Source of the DNA: Pseudomonas duriflava
GTDB taxonomy: Bacteria; Pseudomonadota; Gammaproteobacteria; Pseudomonadales; Pseudomonadaceae
Assembly (NCBI RefSeq): GCF_007830155.1
Contig: NZ_VLKY01000007.1
Location: 186,001-250,000, forward strand
Direction of reading: 5' to 3'
DNA: 64,000 nucleotides
Positions 51,954 through 60,946 of this stretch are shown here, in pieces (within the stretch, counting starts at the first letter, position 1; each line of letters opens with the position of its first letter). The notes beneath the pieces are model-generated. The model did not search any database, was not told the DNA's origin, and was given only the letters and a program-made list of their open reading frames with translations. The position numbers and the translations under genes were made by a program.

Positions 51954-52625
51954 TCATTCACCTACACTGATGCGGAGCCCAGCACTAATTGCAAAGGGCG
52001 AAAGGGTCAGCGTCAAGACAGCCAAGCTACCTAGCCAGAGTAATTGCCCTGAGGAAGACATGCCTTGGAGCGAAGCCTGAAGTGCACCGCTCCCTAAAAT
52101 AAGCACCGGGATATACAAAGGCAGGATCAACAAAGCCAGGAGTAACCCTCCACGCCTCAACCCAACCGTCAAGGCTGCTCCGATAGCGCCGAGCAGGCTA
52201 AGTGTTGGGGTTCCTAGTAAAAGCGAAAGTATAAGAGTTCCAAGACACTGGCTAGGCAACCCCAGCATAAGTGCCAACACAGGGGACAGCAATACGAGGG
52301 CAAGCCCGGAAATCACCCAGTGCGTCAGCACCTTGGCCAGCACTAATACCGCCAGCGGACGTGGCGATAACATCCACTGTTCTAGTGAACCGTCCTCATA
52401 ATCGCTACGAAACAGCCCGTCCAGTGAAAGCAAGACGGCCAATAACGCAGCTACCCAGATCAGCCCCGGAGACAGCTCGCGGAGCAACTCTGCTTGTGGT
52501 CCAACGGCCAGAGGAAACAGAGCGACTACGAGCGCGAAAAAAATTAATGGATTGACCAGCTCGGCTGGCCGACGAAACAGTAGGCGAGCCTCGCGTAGAA
52601 CCAGAGAGCGAACGAACCCAGTCAT
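51954..52625 (-). CDS. ccmB: Heme exporter protein CcmB
   Basis: This 223-residue permease component of the CcmAB ABC complex has six hydrophobic segments and the family motif [18 protein letters not shown] (about residue 73). With CcmA it uses ATP to release holo-CcmE. The ATG at 52625 overlaps the ccmA stop (ATGA); an in-frame upstream ATG at 52634 adds three residues only. Confidence 0.94.
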   Translation of the reverse strand: MTGFVRSLVLREARLLFRRPAELVNPLIFFALVVALFPLAVGPQAELLRELSPGLIWVAALLAVLLSLDGLFRSDYEDGSLEQWMLSPRPLAVLVLAKVLTHWVISGLALVLLSPVLALMLGLPSQCLGTLILSLLLGTPTLSLLGAIGAALTVGLRRGGLLLALLILPLYIPVLILGSGALQASLQGMSSSGQLLWLGSLAVLTLTLSPFAISAGLRISVGE

Positions 52626-53257
52626 GCAGCCCACGCCGCCAGATCCAGTTGGCGATAACGGGATGGTTGCTTTTCCAAACGGTGATGTGTCGTGAACACC
52701 ACCAGCCCTCCCCGCTCACAATGTATGGCCAGATGCGCTTCCAGCTGCTCAACCGCGTCCCGGTCCAGGGCAGTAAAGGGCTCGTCCAACAGCCAGAGCG
52801 ATGAGGGAGCCAGATAGAGACGAGCCAGCGCTACTCGGCGCTGCTGTCCTGCAGACAGCATGTAACAAGGCACGTCTTCAAAGCCGCGAAGGCCAACGGC
52901 GTCTAACGCCTCCCCTATGGAGCGACGCGCAGCCGGGTGATGCAGGGCACTCCACCAAGCCAGGTTCTCTTCCGGACTCAATAGCTCTTTGAGGCCGGCC
53001 CGATGGCCTATCCAGACCAGTTCACGCGCCATGGAATGCCGCTGCGCAGTTACAGCGCGGCCTCGCCACTGAACCTCTCCAGCAGTCGGACTCATGAGCC
53101 CAGCCAGCAAGCGCAACAAGCTGGTCTTGCCGCTGCCGTTGGGGCCTGCGACCTGTACCATTTCCCCCGCCTCGACGCGCAGATCCAAATGCTCGAACAG
53201 CACCCGTTGATCTCGCTCACAGGTTAGTGCTCTGGCTTCAAGAAGGGGAAAAGTCAC
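52622..53257 (-). CDS. ccmA: Heme exporter ATP-binding protein CcmA
   Basis: This 211-residue ABC ATPase has Walker [13 protein letters not shown], signature [19 protein letters not shown] and Walker [14 protein letters not shown] place the start at the GTG at 53257 (read [17 protein letters not shown]), which matches pseudomonad CcmA N-termini; the frame stays open to 53545, but that region overlaps the divergent fliK-like gene. First gene of the ccmABCDEFGHI operon; the promoter should lie in the 100-base divergent region. Confidence 0.92.
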   Translation of the reverse strand: MTFPLLEARALTCERDQRVLFEHLDLRVEAGEMVQVAGPNGSGKTSLLRLLAGLMSPTAGEVQWRGRAVTAQRHSMARELVWIGHRAGLKELLSPEENLAWWSALHHPAARRSIGEALDAVGLRGFEDVPCYMLSAGQQRRVALARLYLAPSSLWLLDEPFTALDRDAVEQLEAHLAIHCERGGLVVFTTHHRLEKQPSRYRQLDLAAWAA

Positions 53258-53289
53258 CGCACGGCCACCATTGCATAAAGTCGAAGAGG

Positions 53290-53323
53290 AAACGGCCGTT
53301 ATAAGAAAGACAGTAAACGGCCG
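53290..53323. promoter_or_regulatory. Repeated AAACGGCCG boxes in the ccmA / fliK-like divergent promoter
   Basis: AAACGGCCG occurs at 53290-53298 and 53315-53323, 25 bases apart. The first lies in the palindrome AACGGCCGTT (53291-53300). Their place between two divergent genes and spacing of about two and a half helical turns suggest an operator. No known regulator is assigned. Confidence 0.35.
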
Positions 53324-53390
53324 CTTACCCGCGGCATTATACACATCGTCCTGATTCAGGATGCCCGGCAGCAAAACGATCGAGCACCCC

Positions 53391-54914
53391 ATGACTGATA
53401 TAGGTGGCGTCCGCCTCACCGCCTCTCTTCCTACCAGCACGTCCCGCACAGGAGTTCTGCTCGAACAGACTGTCCGCCTCGCCGCAGGCCAGAACAGCCC
53501 TCTAGCCGCAGGCGAAACAGCCAAAGCCGAAGTACTGGCTATCAAGCAGGCGCTGCAAAACTTTCAGGTCATCTTTCAGCTCACCCTGAACAATGGACAG
53601 CAGGTCCGGTTGTCGGCAGAAAGTCCAGTAGCTTTACCGTTGGGAGCCCTGTTCGGTGTTAGCGCCCTGTCGCCCTCTCGTCTCGCTATACGGCCAGACC
53701 TCGCGGCCGAGCCCCCACTGGACACCCTGGATACCGATCAATTACCTGTCGGCACGTTACTGCAGGGCCGGGTAGTAAGCAACCTGCCCTCCCAGGAGGG
53801 CGGCCCAACAACATTTAAAACTGTCATCAACTTGCTGAACACTACACTCAGCGGCAAGCAACTCCTGATCGAGTCTCCTCACCTACTCAAGCCTGGAAGC
53901 CTATTGACGGCTGAGGTGCGCGGCGCCCAGCAACTGGCCATTGTCTCATCTCCCGGTCGACTCGACCAGCTTGAGCTGGGTCAGCAACTTGCAAGCCAAT
54001 ACCAACGCCAGGGGTCATTGACCGGCTTACTCCAAGCCTTGAATACCCTGCCTGGTCCATCGCAGCATACGAATGGACTTCAAAACCTGGCAACTCAACT
54101 GCTAGCTACATTGCCGGACATTGAAAGCCTGAGCGATGCCGAGACATTGAAAACTGCTCTTGCTCACAGTGGGCTATGGCTAGAACGCCATCTCATCGCC
54201 GGGCATCCTTCAACAGCGAATCAGGATCAAAAAGCATTGTTGCTGCGCCTGATAGGCCAATTAACGACCGCACTGTCCTTATCCCCCGCCGGAAGCGCGT
54301 CCGTTTTAACACCTATAATGCCAGCTGCTTTGCGTAACGCTCTTTCAGCCTTTGGCCAAACGAGTCCGCGTCAGGCTGCGCTCAGCTTTCCATTACCGCC
54401 CCGCATCATGAATGCGCTGGCCGAGGAAGGGGTCGATCTTAAGGAGCTGCTAAAACTGGCCAGCGCGGCTCTGGCCCGCCTGCAAACTCATCAGCTGTCC
54501 AGCCTGGAGCAGACCCGCCTGATGCCTGACGGCTCCGTTGTGCTGACGTGGCAGGGAGAACTTCCCATGCGTAATGGTGAACACATCATCGCGTTACAGT
54601 ACAAGCTTCAGGAAGAGCGCAAGTCGGCGGTACGGGAATCTGGACAAAGCCTGTGGCGTCTGGAGTTGGCCTTCGACTTGGCGCCACTCGGCCAAATGCA
54701 GGTCCAGGCCCAACTTAGTCAGGGCAGCGTGTCGAGTCGCCTCTGGGCCGAGCGCCCAGAAACCGTACGGCTAATCACGCATGAGCTGGATCATTTGCGC
54801 GAGCGCCTAGATAAGCTTGGCCTGATTGTGGGCGAGTTGAATTGCCAGCAAGGTCGCCCTCCAAGCGGTCCTCGCACCCACCTTGAAGAACAATGGATCG
54901 ATGAAAGCGCATGA
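53391..54914 (+). CDS. FliK-like flagellar hook-length control domain protein
   Basis: This protein of 507 residues (517 if started at 53361) has a low-complexity Gln/Ser/Thr/Leu-rich N-terminal half and a C-terminal FliK-like domain around [41 protein letters not shown]. FliK proteins measure hook length and switch export specificity through FlhB. Here it overlaps a FlhB-C-like gene by four bases, suggesting a paralogous pair separate from the main flagellar cluster. Neither start has a good ribosome site. Confidence 0.75.
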   Translation: MTDIGGVRLTASLPTSTSRTGVLLEQTVRLAAGQNSPLAAGETAKAEVLAIKQALQNFQVIFQLTLNNGQQVRLSAESPVALPLGALFGVSALSPSRLAIRPDLAAEPPLDTLDTDQLPVGTLLQGRVVSNLPSQEGGPTTFKTVINLLNTTLSGKQLLIESPHLLKPGSLLTAEVRGAQQLAIVSSPGRLDQLELGQQLASQYQRQGSLTGLLQALNTLPGPSQHTNGLQNLATQLLATLPDIESLSDAETLKTALAHSGLWLERHLIAGHPSTANQDQKALLLRLIGQLTTALSLSPAGSASVLTPIMPAALRNALSAFGQTSPRQAALSFPLPPRIMNALAEEGVDLKELLKLASAALARLQTHQLSSLEQTRLMPDGSVVLTWQGELPMRNGEHIIALQYKLQEERKSAVRESGQSLWRLELAFDLAPLGQMQVQAQLSQGSVSSRLWAERPETVRLITHELDHLRERLDKLGLIVGELNCQQGRPPSGPRTHLEEQWIDESA

Positions 54915-55168
54915 ACTCGACTAAAAGCGCGATAGCCCTGGTTTACGATGGGAAAAACACACCTACCCTTACAGCCAAGGGTGAGGACGACCTGGCTGAA
55001 GCCATTCTTGCTCTGGCACGCGAGCACGACGTACCGATTTATGAGAACCCGGATTTGGTACGCCTGCTGGCACGGCTGGAGCTAGGCGATGCCATCCCGG
55101 AGGTCCTGTATCGAACAATGGCCGAAATCATTGCCTTTGCTTGGTATTTAAAAGGCAAACATCTTTAA
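54911..55168 (+). CDS. FlhB C-terminal-domain-like protein (FhlB)
   Basis: This 85-residue protein resembles the cytoplasmic C-terminal domain of the export switch FlhB (AIALVYDGKNTPTLTAKGEDDLAEAIL, then VPIYENPDLVRLLARLELGDAIPEVLY and a C-terminal helix), without the membrane part and without the autocleavage NPTH. Such stand-alone FlhB-C proteins can partly replace the FlhB tail in export switching. Coupled by ATGA to the FliK-like gene. Confidence 0.85.
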   Translation: MNSTKSAIALVYDGKNTPTLTAKGEDDLAEAILALAREHDVPIYENPDLVRLLARLELGDAIPEVLYRTMAEIIAFAWYLKGKHL

Positions 55169-55339
55169 CCCTTAGTCCGTCAAGCCAGGAAGAGTCGGCG
55201 CAGGTAATTGCTCTCCGGATTTTCAGAGGTGTTGATAGGTAGCTCTGAGCTCTGCTTCCTGCCTATAGCTCCTTTGAGACGCAGACATTAAAAAAAGATT
55301 GCTTTCTGTAAATGCCTTGTGGAGCCCAAAATCGTCCCG

Positions 55340-55381
55340 AAAACAAAATGGGCACGGTTTCGAGAGAAAACCGTGCCCATT
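55340..55381 (-). terminator. Strong terminator of the chemotaxis operon
   Basis: AATGGGCACGGTTT (55347-55360) and AAACCGTGCCCATT (55368-55381) form a perfect 14-bp stem with a 7-base loop. On the minus strand it is followed by TTTTGTTTT. It lies 22 bases past the DUF2802 stop. Confidence 0.92.
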
Positions 55382-55403
55382 GGTAAAACAGGAAAGATAG
55401 GCG

Positions 55404-55802
55404 TCAGGATTGCTGCCGCGCCTTATGCATTTTGCTGATCAGTTCGGCCTCGGCGCGTGAAACGCCACAGGACTGGGTCAGATCATCAATGCTGGCCCCC
55501 ATCCCCGCCAAGCGCGCGGCCTGACTGAGTGACAGATTGGCCGGATCGCTCTGCTCGATACGGGTAAGCCGGTCAGGCAAGGGGGCGATAACCTCGCTAA
55601 GCTCGCCCAACTGCTCACCCATACGGACCGTGCCCGCTTGATAGGTTTCCAGCCGCTTGGCCAAAGCCTTCAAACGCTTTTCTGTTAACTCTTCATGCTG
55701 AACAAGCTTGGCAGCCTGCTGCTTGAGCGCCTGCCACAACATAAAGCAGGCGCCTGCCAGACCGAGGCACATGAATACCAGCACGATCAACGCAGCCAAC
55801 AT
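55404..55802 (-). CDS. DUF2802 membrane-anchored coiled-coil protein
   Basis: This 132-residue protein has an N-terminal transmembrane helix (LAALIVLVFMCLGLAGACFMLW), a coiled coil (about 25-75) and a C-terminal helix-turn-helix-like segment (AARLAGMGASIDDLTQSCGVSRAEAELISKMHKA). It matches DUF2802, found at the end of pseudomonad chemotaxis operons. Function unknown. Its start overlaps the cheW stop by one base, so it is probably translated with it. Confidence 0.82.
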   Translation of the reverse strand: MLAALIVLVFMCLGLAGACFMLWQALKQQAAKLVQHEELTEKRLKALAKRLETYQAGTVRMGEQLGELSEVIAPLPDRLTRIEQSDPANLSLSQAARLAGMGASIDDLTQSCGVSRAEAELISKMHKARQQS

Positions 55803-56281
55803 TAGATGCTTTCCAGTTCAGACCATTCTTCTTCGGTCATCATCTTATCCAGCTCTACAAGAATGAGCAGCTCCCCATTCTTGTTGCATACACCCTGGAT
55901 GAATTTGGCCGACTCGTCATTACCGACATTAGGTGCCGTCTCGATCTCAGACTGACGCAAGTACACTACTTCCGCCACGCTGTCGACCAGAATGCCCACT
56001 ACCTGCTTGTCCGCTTCAATGATTACGATTCGTGTATTGTCCGTGATATCGGTCGAGTCCAGGCCGAAGCGCTGACGCGTATCGATAACCGTCACAACAT
56101 TGCCGCGCAGGTTGATAATACCTAGCACATAGCTCGGTGCACCGGGAACCGGTGCGATCTCGGAGTAACGCAGCACTTCCTGGACCTGCATCACGTTGAT
56201 GCCGTAGGTTTCGTTATCCAGACGGAAGGTTACCCACTGCAGAATTGGATCCTCGGAACCCTGTGCAGACGACTTTTTCAT
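55802..56281 (-). CDS. cheW: Chemotaxis coupling protein CheW
   Basis: This 159-residue CheW couples chemoreceptors to CheA. The domain is intact: VTFRLDNETYGINVMQVQEVL, APVPGAPSYVLGIINLRGNVVTVIDTRQRFGL and the C-terminal VDSVAEVVYLRQSEIE. It is one of two CheW-domain proteins in the operon; the other, upstream, has a long N-terminal extension. A 92-base gap with short palindromes separates them. Confidence 0.95.
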   Translation of the reverse strand: MKKSSAQGSEDPILQWVTFRLDNETYGINVMQVQEVLRYSEIAPVPGAPSYVLGIINLRGNVVTVIDTRQRFGLDSTDITDNTRIVIIEADKQVVGILVDSVAEVVYLRQSEIETAPNVGNDESAKFIQGVCNKNGELLILVELDKMMTEEEWSELESI

Positions 56282-56373
56282 TTTCCCAGCCTCGTTGATA
56301 CCGCTAGAGCGGTCTTAGCGGTCATCCCGCCTTGGTTGATCCAAGCCAGCCTCTTGAGCGTAGGCCAACTTTT

Positions 56374-57243
56374 CTACTGTTTCACTTTCCTTGCGGCTCC
56401 GCTTTCGATCAAAGCCGCCAATGCCGAAACATCCAGCAAGGCGCACATGTGATCGATGACCGTTCCCGCAAGCCATGGACGTTGAGTTCGCTGAGTACGC
56501 CATTTCACTTCAGCCGGGTCGAGTCGGATGGAACGGCTAACCTGATGGACAGCAATTCCCCAATCGAACCCTTCTACCGAGATAACAAATCTCAGTCCGT
56601 CCTTGAAATCTTCGCGGTAACGCTCGGGCATAACCCAGCGCGCCGCATCCAATACTTTCAAATTGCCAGTCTGAGCCGGCAAAATGCCTAGAAACCAGTC
56701 TGGCTGACCAAATAACGGAGTAAGCTCGCGCCCTTCCAGGGAATAGATTGAGCCTAGGCAAATCAAGGGTACTGCCAGCGTCAGACCTGCCACATCAAAT
56801 AACAAACATTCGAAAGGCTTTTCAGCCCAGTCAGGGCGCCCGTCTACAGCAGATATCGCCGGAACGGCTTTCGCCTCAGTTGCCACTAGCCCCACCGGAA
56901 TAGCCGGAGCCACCATCGCACTTGTAGGTAACTGCGTTACCTCTTTTAAAACCGGTACGGCCTCCGGCACTACCACTGCCTGTAACAAGGCATCCCGGGC
57001 CATTTCCTCTTGAACCGCCGCGGCAAATTCATCCTGCGTAATGCTTTCGACTACAGTCGTCGCCAAGAACTCCGCCGGTGCCTCAACCACGGCTGGAGCC
57101 ACCGACACGACGTCGGCCACCGGCACTGAAACAGGCGCAGAGGCCTCGACCGGCAATTCGAGTGTCGCCTCCATTAGCAGGGCGTCCAGGTAAGACTGCA
57201 GGGCCTGCTGAGAGCGAGTTTCAGTGTGAGTAGAAAACGTCAT
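56374..57243 (-). CDS. CheW-domain polar array protein, ParP-like
   Basis: This protein of 289 residues has a Pro/Ala/Val-rich N-terminal half (VEASAPVSVPVADVVSVAP and similar) and a C-terminal CheW-like domain (FECLLFDVAGLTLAVPLICLGSIYSLEGRELT onward). The position directly after the ParA-like ATPase and the long linker match ParP, which links CheA arrays to ParC at the pole. The ATG at 57243 begins MTFSTHTETRS; an in-frame GTG at 57255 is alternative. Confidence 0.8.
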   Translation of the reverse strand: MTFSTHTETRSQQALQSYLDALLMEATLELPVEASAPVSVPVADVVSVAPAVVEAPAEFLATTVVESITQDEFAAAVQEEMARDALLQAVVVPEAVPVLKEVTQLPTSAMVAPAIPVGLVATEAKAVPAISAVDGRPDWAEKPFECLLFDVAGLTLAVPLICLGSIYSLEGRELTPLFGQPDWFLGILPAQTGNLKVLDAARWVMPERYREDFKDGLRFVISVEGFDWGIAVHQVSRSIRLDPAEVKWRTQRTQRPWLAGTVIDHMCALLDVSALAALIESGAARKVKQ

Positions 57244-57318
57244 ATCACAGTTCACTGCTATGGTTGATCAAACTATCGGCTGGTTGACATCAAAACTTGA
57301 GTTTCGCGTTTCAGAACA

Positions 57319-58107
57319 TCAAGCCACATGACTGGCAGGCTGATTCGACAAAAGATGTTTGAGCAGGGCCCTGTACGCAATGACGCCGCGACTGCCCGGA
57401 TCGTTCTGCGATGGCGTTACCCCCACCCGGCTGGCGTCTCGCAGGCGCGTGTCTATAGGAATAAATGCCTGCCACAACGCGGCAGAGTAATGCTCACGCA
57501 GATACTTGAGCGTGCTCAGCGAAGCCTGGGTACGCCGGTCGAACAACGTTGGAACAATCGTGTAAGGCAAGGCCTGCTTGCGGGAGCGGTTGATCATGGT
57601 CAGGGTATTCACCATGCGCTCAAGCCCCTTTACCGCCAGGAACTCGGTTTGTACCGGAATCACTAATTGCTGGCTTGCAGCAAGAGCATTGACCATCAGA
57701 ATGCCTAACAAGGGCGGACTGTCGATCAAGGCATAATCGAACTCGTTCCACAGCTGCGCCAGGCTTTTGGCAATCACCAACCCCATACCATTCTGGCCAG
57801 GCGACTGACGCTCCAACGTAGCCAGTGCGGTACTGGCTGGCAACAAGGCGATCCGCTCGTGACTCGTAGGCAACAGCAACTGCCGGGGCAAGCCTTCAGG
57901 TACGATCCCCTGATGCAGGAACAACTCGTAGGCACTATGCTCCAGCGTGTCAGGATCCTGCCCGAAATAGCTCGTCAACGAGCCATGGGGATCAAGATCC
58001 ACCATCAGCACGCGCTTGCCCGCATCAGCCAGAAGACCTGCCAGCGAAACGGATGTAGTGGTCTTGCCGACCCCGCCCTTCTGATTGGCTATCGCCCAAA
58101 CTCTCAC
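57319..58107 (-). CDS. parC: ParA-family ATPase (ParC-type, chemotaxis array placement)
   Basis: This 262-residue ParA/MinD-family ATPase has deviant Walker A KGGVGKTTT, Walker A' VDLDPHGSLTSYFG and Walker B ALIDSPPLLG. Members in che operons (ParC, once called Soj) direct chemotaxis arrays to the cell pole rather than partition DNA. I chose the GTG at 58107 (MRVWAIANQKGG) because GGAGGGG lies about 6 bases upstream and family N-termini match. It sits between motD and the ParP-like gene; no parB is present. Confidence 0.87.
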   Translation of the reverse strand: MRVWAIANQKGGVGKTTTSVSLAGLLADAGKRVLMVDLDPHGSLTSYFGQDPDTLEHSAYELFLHQGIVPEGLPRQLLLPTSHERIALLPASTALATLERQSPGQNGMGLVIAKSLAQLWNEFDYALIDSPPLLGILMVNALAASQQLVIPVQTEFLAVKGLERMVNTLTMINRSRKQALPYTIVPTLFDRRTQASLSTLKYLREHYSAALWQAFIPIDTRLRDASRVGVTPSQNDPGSRGVIAYRALLKHLLSNQPASHVA

Positions 58108-58177
58108 GCTTCCCCTCCAGGCTTCCGGCACTTACCACGCATCGATGGCGAAGATTTGACGGCTACCGCTAAAGACG

Positions 58178-58993
58178 TTATTTGACGGAAGCCGGTGCAC
58201 GTTGCGTGCCACTTTCAACGGAGGAGGTATTCTGGAAGCCGCTACTACCACGCCGGATATCGACATGACGAGAAATCAACAGGACGACACGACGATTACG
58301 CGCCCGGCCCTCAGGTGTCGCATTGCTGGCAACAGGTTGGTAGCTCCCATAGCCCACAACGGCCAGACGCTCTGGCGCCACGCCATCGCCAATCAGTAAA
58401 CGTACAATGCTCGCTGATCGTGCAGCTGATAGCTCCCAGTTGGTTGGATACTGAGCCGTATGGATTGGAAGATTGTCCGTAAAGCCCTCGACCTGTACAG
58501 GATTCCGGTAAGGCGCCAGAATTTTGGCAACCTTGGCAATGAGGTTGAAGGCCGAGTCACTGGGAATAGCATCGCCACTTGGAAACAACAGATTGGAGTT
58601 TAATTCGACTTCCAGCCAAGTTTCCGTACCGCGAATTGTCATTTGATCCGAACCGATCAGATCACCAAAGGCGGCCTGCATACTATCGGCAATTTGCTCA
58701 AGTGCATTCTCACCACTCGGATCTGAAGAAGTGCCTGTGGCCGGGTTGTTCTGCTCAATGGCCGGCGTCGCGCTGCGCGGCACTTGATCGCCGACGGGTA
58801 TCGGCTTTGTCGAGCGTGACGGCTCATTGAAGATACCGGTCAGAGTTTCCGAAAGAATCTTGTACTTACCTTCATTGAGTGAAGAGATGGAATACATCAC
58901 AACAAAAAAGGCAAATAGCAAGGTGATAAAATCGGCATAGGATACGAGCCAGCGTTCGTGATTCTCGTGCTCTTCCTGACGACGGCGGCGCAT
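58178..58993 (-). CDS. motD: Flagellar stator protein MotD
   Basis: This 271-residue MotB-family protein has one N-terminal transmembrane helix with the proton-channel Asp (WLVSYADFITLLFAFFVVMY), a linker, and a C-terminal OmpA-like peptidoglycan-binding domain (VQVEGFTDNLPIHTAQYPTN, VGYGSYQPVASN). With MotC it forms the second stator set of pseudomonads, important for swarming. It starts 3 bases after motC. Confidence 0.94.
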   Translation of the reverse strand: MRRRRQEEHENHERWLVSYADFITLLFAFFVVMYSISSLNEGKYKILSETLTGIFNEPSRSTKPIPVGDQVPRSATPAIEQNNPATGTSSDPSGENALEQIADSMQAAFGDLIGSDQMTIRGTETWLEVELNSNLLFPSGDAIPSDSAFNLIAKVAKILAPYRNPVQVEGFTDNLPIHTAQYPTNWELSAARSASIVRLLIGDGVAPERLAVVGYGSYQPVASNATPEGRARNRRVVLLISRHVDIRRGSSGFQNTSSVESGTQRAPASVK

Positions 58994-58996
58994 CGC

Positions 58997-59737
58997 TTAC
59001 TCCACGAAGCCTTGCAGCTTCAATTCGATGGACCGGGGATTTTCGCCTTCACCAATAGAAAGCAGCCCTTCAAGCAGCATCTCTCGGTAACGCGTTTGAC
59101 GGATCACTATGCTTTTTAACTTGCTGGCCATTGGCAAGAGCAGCAAGTTGGCAAAGGAAACACCATAAATAGTGGCCACGAACGCCACGGCGATTCCGTT
59201 ACCCAGTTGCGACGGATCAGCCAAATTCTGCATCACATGGATCAAGCCCATCACCGCGCCAATGATGCCAATCGTAGGCGCATAACCGCCCATCGCTTCG
59301 AACACTTTGGCAGCCTGCAGATCGCGCTCTTCCTGACCATACATATCTACTTCAAGAATGCTGCGAATAGCTTCAGGTTCGGCTCCATCTACCAGTAATT
59401 GAAGGCCTTTACGCGCAAAAGGGTCCCGTTCGGTGTCTACCAGCGGCTCCAGTCCCAGTAGACCTTCTTTGCGCGCAGAAAGACTCCAGCCAATGATGCG
59501 GTTGATGCCTGCGGGCATATCGATCTTGGGTGAAATGAATACCCAACTCAGCAGGCTCATAGAACGCTTTAGCACACGCATAGGCGTTTGCAGCATGGCA
59601 GCGCCGCATGTCCCGCCCAGTACGATCAGGGCAGCCGGGCCATTGAGCAAGGCTCCCACGGTCCCGCCTTCGAGGAAGTTACCTCCAATGATGGCAGTAA
59701 AGGCCAGCAGGATGCCGATTAGGCTGAGGACATCCAC
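58997..59737 (-). CDS. motC: Flagellar stator protein MotC
   Basis: This 246-residue MotA-family membrane protein begins MDVLSLIGILLAFTAIIGGN and has four transmembrane segments and the cytoplasmic loop with EAIRSILEVD and KVFEAMGGYAPTIGIIGAV. It starts at a GTG with GGAG about 8 bases upstream. It partners MotD, immediately downstream. An 86-base gap containing a palindromic hairpin (59752-59775) separates it from cheB. Confidence 0.94.
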   Translation of the reverse strand: MDVLSLIGILLAFTAIIGGNFLEGGTVGALLNGPAALIVLGGTCGAAMLQTPMRVLKRSMSLLSWVFISPKIDMPAGINRIIGWSLSARKEGLLGLEPLVDTERDPFARKGLQLLVDGAEPEAIRSILEVDMYGQEERDLQAAKVFEAMGGYAPTIGIIGAVMGLIHVMQNLADPSQLGNGIAVAFVATIYGVSFANLLLLPMASKLKSIVIRQTRYREMLLEGLLSIGEGENPRSIELKLQGFVE

Positions 59738-59823
59738 ACATCATCTCCATGAGGCAGGCGATACCGCTACTGCCTATTTGATTCGCTCGATACGTACATC
59801 TGCTCTGCGCAGGTGACGCGCCA

Positions 59824-60915
59824 TTACATGCACGCTTCGGTGATATGTCGGCCCATGTCATCCAAACTGTAGACGGCATCTGCCAGATTGGCCTTAACCA
59901 CCGCCATGGGCATTCCATAAATCACGCAGCTGGCTTCGTCCTGAGCCCATACCTGACTTCCGCCTTGCTTTAGCAGACGAGCCCCTTCACGACCATCGGC
60001 CCCCATTCCGGTCAACACGACAGCTAGAACCCTGTCGGCATAAACCTTGGCAGCCGAACCAAATGTGATATCCACACACGGCTTGTAGTTCAAGCGCTCG
60101 TCACCGGGCAGGATTTTCACAGTACCCCGCGCGTCAATCATCATCTGTTTGCCGCCAGGCGCTAGCAGAGCCAGACCAGGCCGCAGCTGGTCACCATCTT
60201 CGGCCTCCTTGACACTTATCTTGCAAAGCTTGTCGAGGCGCTCGGCAAACGCTTTGGTAAACGCCGCCGGCATATGCTGGACAAGAACAATAGGCGTCGG
60301 AAAATTAGCCGAGAGCTGGGTCAGGACACGCTGTAATGCAACGGGCCCCCCAGTCGACGTCCCGATTGCCAGAAGCTTGTAAGCCTTACGGCGTGGCGGG
60401 GCACTGGATGCAACCGGTGCCACTGGCGCTGCAGCCGACGGACTGCGCGTAGCCGGACGCTGTACTGGAGCCGCCGGCGTCGGCATAGGTATTGTATTGG
60501 GCGACGAGAGCCGTCGATTGCTACGGGCAATCGTATGGATTTTCTCGCATAGCAGTCGTTTGACACTTTCCGGATGACGGGAAATGTCTTCGAAATTCTT
60601 TGGAAGATAGTCTACCGCACCGGCATCCAGCGCATCGAGGGTCACTCGTGCGCCTTCGTGCGTCAGTGAAGAGAACATCAGGACGGGTGTAGGGCACTTC
60701 TGCATGATATGCCTTACAGCCGTAATGCCGTCCATAAACGGCATTTCATAGTCCATGGTAACGACGTCGGGCTTCAACGCCATTACCTGATCTACACCCT
60801 CTCGCCCGTTGGTCGCCGTACCGACGACCATGATATTGGGGTCCCCCGCCAGGATCTCACTCAAACGGCGGCGGAAAAACCCTGAGTCATCCACCACCAG
60901 CACTCTTACAGCCAT
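59824..60915 (-). CDS. cheB: Chemotaxis methylesterase/glutaminase CheB
   Basis: This 363-residue protein has an N-terminal receiver ([15 protein letters not shown], phospho-Asp in [12 protein letters not shown]), a Pro-rich linker (about 140-170) and a C-terminal methylesterase with catalytic Ser in GTSTGGP, His in VQHMPAAFT and Asp in [11 protein letters not shown]. It removes receptor methyl groups when phosphorylated by CheA. The ATG at 60915 has TAGGAG upstream. Confidence 0.95.
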   Translation of the reverse strand: MAVRVLVVDDSGFFRRRLSEILAGDPNIMVVGTATNGREGVDQVMALKPDVVTMDYEMPFMDGITAVRHIMQKCPTPVLMFSSLTHEGARVTLDALDAGAVDYLPKNFEDISRHPESVKRLLCEKIHTIARSNRRLSSPNTIPMPTPAAPVQRPATRSPSAAAPVAPVASSAPPRRKAYKLLAIGTSTGGPVALQRVLTQLSANFPTPIVLVQHMPAAFTKAFAERLDKLCKISVKEAEDGDQLRPGLALLAPGGKQMMIDARGTVKILPGDERLNYKPCVDITFGSAAKVYADRVLAVVLTGMGADGREGARLLKQGGSQVWAQDEASCVIYGMPMAVVKANLADAVYSLDDMGRHITEACM

Positions 60916-60946
60916 GTAAACACTCCTAACGGCGGGTTTTGCCCAC

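Noticed and set aside
53258-53545. Long upstream extension of ccmA
   Set aside because: It overlaps the divergent fliK-like gene and the promoter region; the GTG at 53257 fits family N-termini.
55230-55275. Imperfect repeat around ATAGGTAG/CTGCCTAT after the FlhB-like gene
   Set aside because: The stem needs a wobble and a 16-base loop and has no T-run; not strong enough to call a terminator.
59752-59775. Hairpin AGGCAG...CTGCCT between motC and cheB as a terminator
   Set aside because: No T-run on the minus strand and it lies within a co-directional operon; at most a processing or translational element.
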